Positions 25,542-32,891 of a stretch of DNA of 62,816 nt are shown here, one piece after another. The DNA lies in assembly GCA_038253945.1 (NCBI GenBank), contig JBBSGR010000014.1:1-62816 (forward strand), read 5' to 3'. The position numbers and the translations under genes were made by a program. Position 1 is the first letter of the stretch. Every line of letters begins with the position of its first letter. The stretch comes from JBBRYW01 sp038253945 (lineage in GTDB: Bacteria > Actinomycetota > Thermoleophilia > Gaiellales > Gaiellaceae). The notes beneath the pieces are model-generated. The model searched no databases. It was given only the letters and a program-made list of their open reading frames with translations, and was not told the origin of the DNA.

Positions 25542-26690
25542 ATGCTCGATGTCGAGGCCGTGCGAGCGCGCTTCTCCGCGCTTCGCCGGCCGCTCGCCTT
25601 CTTCGACGGCCCGGGCGGGACGCAGGTTCCCGACGAGGTGATCGACGCGATCGCCGCCTACCTGCGCGAGTCGAACGCGAACCTCGGCGGCCCGTTCGAG
25701 ACGAGCAGGCGAAGCGACGCCGTCGTCACGAACGCGCGGCTCGCCGCCGGAGGCTTTCTCGGCTGCTCACCCGACGAGGTCGCCTTCGGCGCGAATATGA
25801 CCACGCTCAACTTCGCGCTCTCGAGAGCCGCCGGCCGCGAGCTCGCCGAGGGCGACGAGATCGTCGTGACGCGCCTCGACCACGACGCGAACGTGGCGCC
25901 CTGGCTCGAGCTCGCGCGCGACCGCAACCTCCAGGTCCGCTTCGCCGACATCACCGACGACTGCGCCGTCGACATGGACGACCTCGAGCGTCAGCTGTCC
26001 GAGCGAACCCGGATCGTCGCGTTCCCGGTCGCCTCCAACGCCGTCGGCACGCTGACCGACGCCCCCCGCATCGCCCGGCTCGCGCACGAGGCGGGCGCGC
26101 TCGCCTGGGCGGACGCCGTCCACTACGCGCCGCACGGACCGATCGAGGCGGCCGAGCTCGGTGTCGACGTCCTGATCTGCTCGCCGTACAAGTTCTACGG
26201 CCCGCACCTCGGCCTCGCCTTCGGACGCGCCGAGCTGCTCGAGCGCTGGCGCCCGTACAAGGTGCGGCCGGCTGCCGATGAGCCGGTCGGCCATCGCCAC
26301 GAGACGGGGACGCTGCCGCACGAGCTACTCGCCGGCTTCACGGCCGCGGTCGACTACATCGGCTCGATCGGCTGGGACGCAATCCGCGCGCACGAGCGGG
26401 AGCTCGGTGAGCGGTTCCTCGCCGGCCTGCCCGAATCGTGCCGCCTGCTCGGCCCGCCCACGATGGACGGCCGGGTCGCGACGTTCGCCTTCACGGTGGA
26501 CGCCCGCTCGCCGGGCGAGGTCGCGAGCTTTCTCGGCGAGCGCGGCATCGCCGTTTGGCATGGCGACTACTACGCGCTCGAGGTGATGCGCCGGCTCGGG
26601 CTCGACGAGGGAGCCGTCCGGGTCGGCATCGTGCACTACAACACCGCCGACGAGGTCGACCGGCTGCTCGCCGAGCTGGAGCGGCAATGA
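25542..26690 (+). CDS. Class V aminotransferase, cysteine desulfurase-like
   Basis: 382-aa PLP enzyme of fold type I, CsdA-like subgroup. Seen: FFDGPGGTQVPDEVIDAI at the N-terminus, the PLP-Asp region LAWADAVHYAPH and the Schiff-base Lys in LICSPYKFYGPHLG, where cysteine desulfurases have SxHK. It lacks a clear desulfurase loop Cys, so it may act as a lyase or aminotransferase on another substrate. ATG 25542 begins at the family N-terminus. The stop overlaps the ATG of the M20 hydrolase (ATGA), so the two are translationally coupled and perhaps act on the same amino compound. Confidence 0.85.
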   Translation: MLDVEAVRARFSALRRPLAFFDGPGGTQVPDEVIDAIAAYLRESNANLGGPFETSRRSDAVVTNARLAAGGFLGCSPDEVAFGANMTTLNFALSRAAGRELAEGDEIVVTRLDHDANVAPWLELARDRNLQVRFADITDDCAVDMDDLERQLSERTRIVAFPVASNAVGTLTDAPRIARLAHEAGALAWADAVHYAPHGPIEAAELGVDVLICSPYKFYGPHLGLAFGRAELLERWRPYKVRPAADEPVGHRHETGTLPHELLAGFTAAVDYIGSIGWDAIRAHERELGERFLAGLPESCRLLGPPTMDGRVATFAFTVDARSPGEVASFLGERGIAVWHGDYYALEVMRRLGLDEGAVRVGIVHYNTADEVDRLLAELERQ

Positions 26691-28021
26691 CGCAGACGGC
26701 CGAGCTCCGGGCGCTCCACGAGCGCCCGGTCGAGCTGCTGCGGACCCTGCTCCGCTACGACACGACGAACCCGCCCGGCAACGAGTCGGAGTGCATCGAG
26801 TTCGTGCGGCGGTTGCTCGAAGCCGCCGGGTGCGAGACGGAGATCTACGCGCGCGACCCAGGCCGGCCGAACCTGATCAGCCGGCTCGAGGGCGCGGGCG
26901 ACGCGCCGCCGCTCCTGCTCTACGGCCACGTCGACGTCGTGACGACGGAGGGCCAGTCGTGGAGCGTGCCGCCGTTCGAAGCGAGGATTCAGGACGGCTT
27001 CGTCTGGGGGCGGGGAGCGCTCGACATGAAGTCGGGCGTGGCGATGCTGCTGTGCGCGTTCCTGAAGGCGAAGCTCGCAGGCACCCGGCTTCCCGGCGAC
27101 GTCATCCTCGCGGTCGTAAGCGACGAGGAGAACCTGGGCGACTGGGGCGCCGGCTTCCTCGTCGAGAGGCACCCGGAGCTCTTTGCCGGCGTCCGCTACG
27201 CGCTCGGCGAGGTCGGCGGCTCGACGATGCACCTCGAGGGCGTCCGCTTCTACCCGATCGAGGTTGCCCAGAAGCAGGTCTGCTGGACGAAGGCCACGTT
27301 GCACGGCCGCGGCGGACACGCCGCGATGCCGTTTCGCGGCGGCGCGATGGCGAAGCTGGGCCGGCTGCTCGGCTCACTCGACCGGGCTCGCCTCCCCGTC
27401 CACGTGACGACAGTCGTCGAGCGGGAGCTCGAGACGATGGCCGCTGCGCTCCCGACCCGCCGCGCGGGCGCACTCAGGGCTCTGCTCGACCCCGCGACGA
27501 CCAACCGCGCGCTTCGCCGGCTCGGCCGGCGTGCGCCCGCGTTCGAGGCGATCCTGCGGAACACGGTCAACGCCACGATCGTCCGGGGAGGCCACAAGGT
27601 CAACGTGATTCCGGCCGAGATCGAGCTAGAGCTCGACTGCCGGCTGCTGCCCGGCTTCGGCCCCGACGATCTGCTCGCCGAGCTCGAGCCCGTGGTCGGC
27701 GACGGCGTGGAGCTGGAGATCGTCCGACACGATCCGGGCCTTCCCGAGCCGGACTTCGGCCTGTTCGAGACGCTCTCCGAGGCCCTGCGGCGCCTCGACC
27801 CCGAAGCCGTGCCGCTGCCGGTCCTGATCGGCGGCGTCACTGACGGGCGCTACTTCGCCCGGCTCGGCATCCAGACCTACGGCTTCCTGCCGCTCAGGCT
27901 GCCCGAAGGCTTCATTCCGCTCGGGCTCGCGCACGGCGCCGACGAACGGGTGCCGGTGGACTCCCTCGACTTCGGCGTCGAGGCCATCTTCAGCGTGCTC
28001 GAGCGCTTCGGCGACGCCTGA
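26687..28021 (+). CDS. M20 family metallohydrolase
   Basis: 444-aa zinc-dependent amidohydrolase of the M20/ArgE/DapE superfamily. Metal-site residues: LLYGHVDVV (His and Asp), WGRGALDMKSG (bridging Asp), SDEENLGDWG (catalytic Glu-Glu) and a late His in LGLAHGADERV. The dimerisation domain contains HGRGGHAAMP. Substrates in this family are N-acyl amino acids, peptides or carbamoyl compounds. The ATG overlaps the stop of the class V aminotransferase gene. It converges on the MscS gene. Confidence 0.9.
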   Translation: MTQTAELRALHERPVELLRTLLRYDTTNPPGNESECIEFVRRLLEAAGCETEIYARDPGRPNLISRLEGAGDAPPLLLYGHVDVVTTEGQSWSVPPFEARIQDGFVWGRGALDMKSGVAMLLCAFLKAKLAGTRLPGDVILAVVSDEENLGDWGAGFLVERHPELFAGVRYALGEVGGSTMHLEGVRFYPIEVAQKQVCWTKATLHGRGGHAAMPFRGGAMAKLGRLLGSLDRARLPVHVTTVVERELETMAAALPTRRAGALRALLDPATTNRALRRLGRRAPAFEAILRNTVNATIVRGGHKVNVIPAEIELELDCRLLPGFGPDDLLAELEPVVGDGVELEIVRHDPGLPEPDFGLFETLSEALRRLDPEAVPLPVLIGGVTDGRYFARLGIQTYGFLPLRLPEGFIPLGLAHGADERVPVDSLDFGVEAIFSVLERFGDA

Positions 28022-28029
28022 TCGTGCGC

Positions 28030-28950
28030 CTACGCCGCCTGGGAGGCCCTCGCCCCAAAGGGCCGTGCCGCCCGGGCGAAGCTGCGGCTCGCGCCCTCGT
28101 CGACGGCGAGCACGACGGGGCCGTGCAGAATCAGCCCGTCCTCGGCGTTCTCACGGAGCAGCGACGGCAGGAAGTTCTCGACCAGCCACTCCCGGCCCGG
28201 GGCGACGGTCGCGCGCACGCGCATGCGGACGAGCGCCTCGGACAGCTGCTGCACCTCGTCCACGACGGGCTTTCGAATGAACGCGGTCGGGCCCGCCGGC
28301 ATCAGCGCAGAGACGCGCTCGACCAGCCGGTGGGCTCGCTCCACGTCGCTGACGAAGAACTCGAGCGAGAGCTCGTTCACGCCGAGCGGCCGGACGCGGA
28401 CCGCCTGGATCTGAGAATTGTGGACGCGGATCTCCTCGCCGGCCACCGTTCGCAGCCGGGTGCTCCTGAGCGTGACGTCCTCCACCACGCCCTGCAGATC
28501 GAGCCCGGGGATGAAGACCGTGTCGCCCACGGAGTACCAGCGCTCGAGGAACATCGAGAGCCCCGCAATCAGGTCGACGAGGAAGCGCTGCGCGGCGAAG
28601 CCGGCGATCACGAGCGTGAACGACGCCCCTGCGATCGCGGTCAGCTTCCCGATACCGCCGGCGATCTGCGCGATCGCCAGCACGGTGGCGGCGAGTACGG
28701 CGAGATAGGTGATGCCGGTGCGAATGACCGAGACCGTGGTCTCCCGGCGCTTGTTGCGGGCAGCCCGCGGCAGCGTCTCGTCGTCGGGGCTCCGGCGGTC
28801 GTTCCGCGCGAGCAGCTTGCCGGCGACGAACGCGCTTATACGCGCGACGAGCCAGGCGACCAGGAAGCCCGCGACGATGATGAACGGCTTCCCCGCGGAA
28901 GCGGAGGCCGGAGCGCTACCGCTGAGCGTGTCAGTGAGAGTGGAGAGCAT
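28030..28950 (-). CDS. MscS-family mechanosensitive ion channel
   Basis: 306-aa small-conductance mechanosensitive channel protein. Three N-terminal membrane segments lead to a TM3-like pore helix (AIAGASFTLVIAGFAAQRFL) and the beta domain (GLSMFLERWYSVGDTVFIPG, then GVVEDVTLRSTRLRT), the MscS family signature. Releases solutes on hypo-osmotic shock. ATG at 28950. Downstream it converges on the M20 gene with an 8-bp gap. The upstream 140 bp to the epimerase gene is shared promoter space. Confidence 0.9.
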   Translation of the reverse strand: MLSTLTDTLSGSAPASASAGKPFIIVAGFLVAWLVARISAFVAGKLLARNDRRSPDDETLPRAARNKRRETTVSVIRTGITYLAVLAATVLAIAQIAGGIGKLTAIAGASFTLVIAGFAAQRFLVDLIAGLSMFLERWYSVGDTVFIPGLDLQGVVEDVTLRSTRLRTVAGEEIRVHNSQIQAVRVRPLGVNELSLEFFVSDVERAHRLVERVSALMPAGPTAFIRKPVVDEVQQLSEALVRMRVRATVAPGREWLVENFLPSLLRENAEDGLILHGPVVLAVDEGASRSFARAARPFGARASQAA

Positions 28951-29090
28951 GTGGGCGGGTCCTGGCCTCGCAATTGCCGTTCACCCCACCGTAGGGAGAG
29001 GCGCGTGCCCTCGGCAAGGCCGCGCGCCCGATCTTTACGCCGAGGAAGCAAACCTTCACCTGGGATCAATCTCGAGCCGAGGGAACACCG

Positions 29091-30059
29091 ATGAAGCTGC
29101 TCGTCCTCGGAGGCACCTCGTTTCTCGGCCGCCACCTCGCCGGCACGGCCCTGGAGCGCGGGCACGAGCTGACGCTGTTCAACCGCGGCCGCACGAATCC
29201 CGAGCTCTTCCCGGAGGCCGAGAAGCTGCACGGTGACCGCGACGGCGGCCTTACGCCGCTCGAGGGCCGGAGCTTCGACGCGGTGGTCGACACGTCGGGC
29301 TTCTTCCCTCGCATCGTTCGCGCCTCGGCCGAGCTGCTCGCGGACAGCGCCGGGCACTACACGTTCGTCTCGAGCGTGTCCGTGTACGCCGACCTCTCGC
29401 AGCCGCCGGACGAGTCCTCGGCCACCGGGACGATCGAGGACGAGACGGTCGAGGACTTCGGCGACGAGCACCAAAACTACGGGCCGCTGAAGGCGCTGTG
29501 CGAGCGCAAGGTCGAGCGGATGTTTCCGGGGCGGGCGCTAGTGGTCCGGCCCGGCCTGATCGTCGGCCCGTACGACCCCACCGACCGCTTCACGTACTGG
29601 CCGCGCCGGCTTGCGCACGGCGGCAAGATCCTCGCGCCGGGGACGCCGGATCGCCCCGTCCAGTTCATCGACGCGCGCGACCTCGCCGATTGGATCGTTC
29701 GGATGGCCGAGGAGCGCCGATCGGGCATCTTCAACGCCGCGAACCACGGCGCCACGTTCGGAGACGTCCTGGCGCGCGCAGACGTGGTCTGGGTCGACGA
29801 CGCGTTCCTGCTCGAGCAGGGGGTGGGCGAGTGGATGGAGCTGCCGCTCTGGATCGCCGATCCAGCCTTCGCGGGCATGGAAGAGGTGGACGTCTCGAGA
29901 GCGGTTGCCGCGGGCCTGACGTTCAGGCCGATTGCCGAGACGATTCGCGACACGGCCGAGTGGGACGCAACCCGCGACGAGTACGTGCCGAAGGCGGGGC
30001 TCGCTCCCGAGCGGGAGGCGGCGCTGCTCGCTGCTTGGCGGGAGAGAGAGCCCTCGTGA
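29091..30059 (+). CDS. NAD-dependent epimerase/dehydratase (SDR) family protein
   Basis: 322-aa atypical extended SDR. The Rossmann motif is LVLGGTSFLGRHLAG (GGTxFxG variant), with FVSSVSVYAD and a YGPLKALCE segment giving the Tyr-x3-Lys pair. Resembles the isoflavone-reductase/CSP41-like group; the substrate is unknown, possibly a nucleotide sugar or RNA-linked role. The segment around GDVLARADVVWVDDAFLLEQ seems a few residues shorter than expected, possibly a small in-frame loss. Transcription probably ends at the hairpin 30111-30136. Confidence 0.85.
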   Translation: MKLLVLGGTSFLGRHLAGTALERGHELTLFNRGRTNPELFPEAEKLHGDRDGGLTPLEGRSFDAVVDTSGFFPRIVRASAELLADSAGHYTFVSSVSVYADLSQPPDESSATGTIEDETVEDFGDEHQNYGPLKALCERKVERMFPGRALVVRPGLIVGPYDPTDRFTYWPRRLAHGGKILAPGTPDRPVQFIDARDLADWIVRMAEERRSGIFNAANHGATFGDVLARADVVWVDDAFLLEQGVGEWMELPLWIADPAFAGMEEVDVSRAVAAGLTFRPIAETIRDTAEWDATRDEYVPKAGLAPEREAALLAAWREREPS

Positions 30060-30159
30060 GCGCAAGGGGCGAGCGCGCCGCCGCGTGACCGCCCTACGCA
30101 TCCGCAAGGAGCGGGCGGCCCAGCCGGGCCGCCCGCTTCGCTCTTACTTCATCCCCTGA
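30056..30159 (+). other. Two overlapping mini-ORFs after epimerase gene
   Basis: GTG at 30056 overlaps the epimerase stop and encodes VSARGERAAA. Its stop overlaps a GTG at 30085 that encodes VTALRIRKERAAQPGRPLRS plus four residues to 30159. Same arrangement and wording as the mini-ORFs after OsmC. The second one runs through the terminator hairpin, which argues against it being a normal gene. Confidence 0.3.
30111..30136. terminator. Bidirectional terminator hairpin
   Basis: GCGGGCGGCCC-AGCC-GGGCCGCCCGC, an 11-bp perfect GC-rich stem followed by TTCGCTCTT. It sits between the convergent epimerase and beta-propeller genes and probably terminates both. Confidence 0.75.
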
Positions 30160-31165
30160 CGCGGTAGATCGATCCGGTGAGGTCGCCGACGTAGACGTAG
30201 CCGCCCGAGGCTCCAACCGCGACGACCGGTGCGACGAAGCCGGTCAGAAACGGCTTCCGGTTGCCACCTCGGGAAGAGATCGTGACCACCTCGGGGCCGC
30301 GGCCCGTGCCGTTGAAGAGCGCGACGTACAACGTGGAGCCCTTGACGGCGAGACCGGTGGGCGAGGAATGCGCCGGGAAGAGCGCCACCGGCTTGGCGAA
30401 GGAGGCGCACGCCGCCGGCTTCGACCAGTTGCAGGCCGGAAAGCCGTAGTCGTCGCCGTCCTTGGCGACGATGACGTAGTCCGGCGGCTGCTTCTTGCCG
30501 AGATTCTCCTGTCCGAGCACCGTCACGTACGGCCGCGGGACACCCTTGACGAATGCGAGCTGCCACGGCTGCCGCAGACCGGTTGCGACCGTCTTGACGT
30601 CGCTCCCGTCCGTGCGCATCGAGATCACCGACTGCGCGTAGGGCTTCTTCGACTTCAGGTGATCGGCTGTCAGGCTGACGCCTGCGTAGATCCGGCCGTC
30701 CCAGCCGATCGCGAGGCCGTTGAGGCCAGGAAAGCGCGCCGGGCCCGTCCAGACGACGCGTCGATGCGTAAACGTGGTGCCGTTCCAGCCGCTCCACGCC
30801 ACGACCCGCCTGAGCTGCGGCGGTGACACGGTTGCGTACAGCGTCCCGTTCTTCCAGGCGAGACCAGCCGCAGCAGGCAGGCCCGGCAACTTCACTGCCT
30901 TCCCACCCCGGAGCACGAAGATCCCTCCGGGCATCTTGCCGTCCTCGCTCCCGAAGCCGGAGACGAAGACGTGCCCCTTGCCGAACGCGAACACGGTCGG
31001 AGTGGGAACGTCGGCGCCCACCACCTTGACTGGAGCCCCGCTGACCGCCTTCGGCGGAGGCGGTGGACCCTTCGTCGATGGGCCCTTCGTCGCCAGCGCT
31101 CCAGAGATGCCGATCAGCGAGGCCGCCGTTCCTACTGCGACTAGCGCGACGACTCTGTTTCTCAT
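30149..31165 (-). CDS. Secreted sugar dehydrogenase-like beta-propeller protein
   Basis: 338 aa with a signal peptide (MRNRVVALVAVGTAASLIGI, Ala-rich cleavage region) and a propeller of SMP-30/sorbosone-dehydrogenase type: FVSGFGSEDGKMPGGIFVLR, GLAIGWDGRIYAGVS, SSPTGLAVKGSTLYVALFNG and GYVYVGDLTGSIYRV. PQQ ligands were not identified, so binding or structural roles are as likely as catalysis. GGAGGA five bases before ATG 31165 decides the start; an in-frame ATG lies four codons upstream. It lies 17 bp downstream of the glycine-rich gene, so the two are probably co-transcribed. Confidence 0.82.
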   Translation of the reverse strand: MRNRVVALVAVGTAASLIGISGALATKGPSTKGPPPPPKAVSGAPVKVVGADVPTPTVFAFGKGHVFVSGFGSEDGKMPGGIFVLRGGKAVKLPGLPAAAGLAWKNGTLYATVSPPQLRRVVAWSGWNGTTFTHRRVVWTGPARFPGLNGLAIGWDGRIYAGVSLTADHLKSKKPYAQSVISMRTDGSDVKTVATGLRQPWQLAFVKGVPRPYVTVLGQENLGKKQPPDYVIVAKDGDDYGFPACNWSKPAACASFAKPVALFPAHSSPTGLAVKGSTLYVALFNGTGRGPEVVTISSRGGNRKPFLTGFVAPVVAVGASGGYVYVGDLTGSIYRVRG

Positions 31166-31182
31166 GCTTCCTCCCATGTCGG

Positions 31183-32367
31183 TTAGCCAGCTCTGACGAC
31201 GCGAGTCGGGCCGTGCCACGCGCGCGAGCCGTCGCTGCCGATCTCCTGGATCCAGTAACGAACGGGCTTGCTCCTGGGGGCCTTTCGGTCGAGGAACGTG
31301 TAGGCAGCGCCCGCGGTCCGGCCCCTGGCCGGGATCAGCTTGTGATCGACGCGGACTCGCCGGCCGTTGACGTCGCGGTAGACGTGGAAGCCCAGCGATT
31401 CGATCTCCGATGCGGTCCGCCAGGCGAGGCGGACGCCGCCGGGTACACGAGTTGCCGAGACCGACTTGAACGTGACAGCCGTCGGCGCGGTGTACGTGAT
31501 CGTGACCAGCCCGTCGCCGTCGCGGGCGTTCTGTCCGGTGCTCGCCCCGGTGGCAGACGCGACGGCACAGCCCGAGCCGCCACCACCACCGCCACCGCCA
31601 CCTCCACCGCCACCGCCACCGCCGCCGCCGGCGAAACCGCCACCACCGCCGCCGCCGCCGGAGGTGAAGCTGCTGCCGCCGTACCCTCCGCTGCCGGTCG
31701 TTCCGCTGCCGGCTCCGCGCGCGCCCGCGCCACCGTGGGAGCCACACGCGTCGCCGAAGACGCCATAGGCTCCGCCACCACCCGCGCCGGGACTGGGAGT
31801 CTGCCCTCCGCCCGGCTGGCCGTCTTCGGCGAAGAACCCCCCGCCCGAACCGCCGCGGCCGCCGCCGGCAAAGGCGTCGCCCCCCACGCCGCCGCCGCCT
31901 CCGCCTCCGCCGCCCGCGGTCACCACGCGGTCGGCAAGCGTGAACCCGCCCTGACGGACGTCGGATGCACCGCCGCCGCCGCCGCCGTCGTACGCGGCAG
32001 GGCCGCCCGCGCCGCCGCCGTTACAGCCGCTGGAACCAGGCCCGGTCGCGGCATCGCCCCCCATGCCTCCCACGACGACCTGCAGCGTCTCGCCCGGCGT
32101 GACCGCGATCGTGGCGGTCGTCTCCCCCCCGCGACCGCCGAGACCGCCATTTCTGAAGGTCCCGAAGAAGTCGGCCGTACCTCCTCCCTGTCCACCCTGC
32201 GCTCCGAGGGCGTCGACGGTGACGGAGGTGACCCCGCTCGGCACCTGCCACGGCTGCGAGAGGCAGGCACTCATGAAGTTGAAAGTCACGGTGTCCGCAC
32301 GAGCAGGTGCGGCAAGGAGGACGGCTCCGAGGCCGAATGCGAGCAACAATCTGAGACGAACGAACAT
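31183..32367 (-). CDS. Secreted glycine-rich protein with C-terminal beta domain
   Basis: 394 aa. Signal peptide (MFVRLRLLLAFGLGAVLLAA), then about 240 residues extremely rich in Gly with long poly-Gly runs, in the manner of glycine-rich lectin or PGRS-like surface proteins. It begins with a strand region (VTFNFMSACLSQPWQVPSGV). The last ~90 residues form a fibronectin-like domain (GGVRLAWRTASEIESLGFHV, then YRDVNGRRVRV), a type common at the end of surface proteins. AAGGAG precedes ATG 32367. The poly-Gly codes use many GGC/GGT repeats, a region prone to length change. Likely cell-surface or extracellular; no enzymatic motif. Confidence 0.85.
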   Translation of the reverse strand: MFVRLRLLLAFGLGAVLLAAPARADTVTFNFMSACLSQPWQVPSGVTSVTVDALGAQGGQGGGTADFFGTFRNGGLGGRGGETTATIAVTPGETLQVVVGGMGGDAATGPGSSGCNGGGAGGPAAYDGGGGGGASDVRQGGFTLADRVVTAGGGGGGGGGVGGDAFAGGGRGGSGGGFFAEDGQPGGGQTPSPGAGGGGAYGVFGDACGSHGGAGARGAGSGTTGSGGYGGSSFTSGGGGGGGGFAGGGGGGGGGGGGGGGGGGSGCAVASATGASTGQNARDGDGLVTITYTAPTAVTFKSVSATRVPGGVRLAWRTASEIESLGFHVYRDVNGRRVRVDHKLIPARGRTAGAAYTFLDRKAPRSKPVRYWIQEIGSDGSRAWHGPTRVVRAG

Positions 32368-32378
32368 GGGAGCTCCTT

Positions 32379-32849
32379 TCATCGAGAGGGCCCTGCCCCG
32401 TTCAGGAACAGGACGCCCAGCTGGTGGTCTGTCAGGTCTCCGGTGTCGGAGAGGAGGAAGTTGGAGACGATCCGGCCGGTCGCTCCGGCGAAGGCGCCGG
32501 CGCCGCCGTCGACGTCCCAGGCGGCGGTCCCGTGTTGCAGCCGGCGGTCTGCGCAGCGCGCGAGCGTGCCTGCCCCGGCGCTGCGGAAGCGCAGCGCGTT
32601 GCCGTTCCCGAAGCTGATCGTGCCGACCTCCTCGAAGCTGCGGTCGTCGAGGAAGGTGAGCCGGCACTCGAGATGCGCCTCGTCGCCCTCCCTCGGCTCG
32701 AGGCGGCCGTGTACACCTTCCGAGTCGACCTCGGTGACGAGCGCCGAGCTCGGCGCCGTCGCGCGCGCGGTCAGCACACCGGGCGAGAGCTGGTTCGAGT
32801 GGCCCCGGAACTGCATCGAGAAGGCGACGTGGTGCATCCCGACCAGCAT
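32379..32849 (-). CDS. Hypothetical protein, possible allene-oxide-cyclase-like barrel
   Basis: 156 aa, predicted all-beta. The stretch AWDVDGGAGAFAGATGRIVS followed by NFLL recalls the GxGxFxGATG turn of allene oxide cyclase/dirigent-like barrels, but I would not assign a function. No signal peptide is obvious. It lies 11 bp upstream of the glycine-rich gene on the same strand, suggesting a three-gene unit (32849 to 30149). Divergent from the LuxR-type ATPase. Confidence 0.6.
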   Translation of the reverse strand: MLVGMHHVAFSMQFRGHSNQLSPGVLTARATAPSSALVTEVDSEGVHGRLEPREGDEAHLECRLTFLDDRSFEEVGTISFGNGNALRFRSAGAGTLARCADRRLQHGTAAWDVDGGAGAFAGATGRIVSNFLLSDTGDLTDHQLGVLFLNGAGPSR

Positions 32850-32891
32850 GCGCCTGTGCCTGAGCGCCTCGCCTCGGGTGTTTCCCTAGTC

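Noticed and set aside
31466..31768. Proline-rich open frame on the plus strand
   Set aside because: It is the antisense of the poly-Gly tract; poly-Pro here is just the complement of Gly codons.
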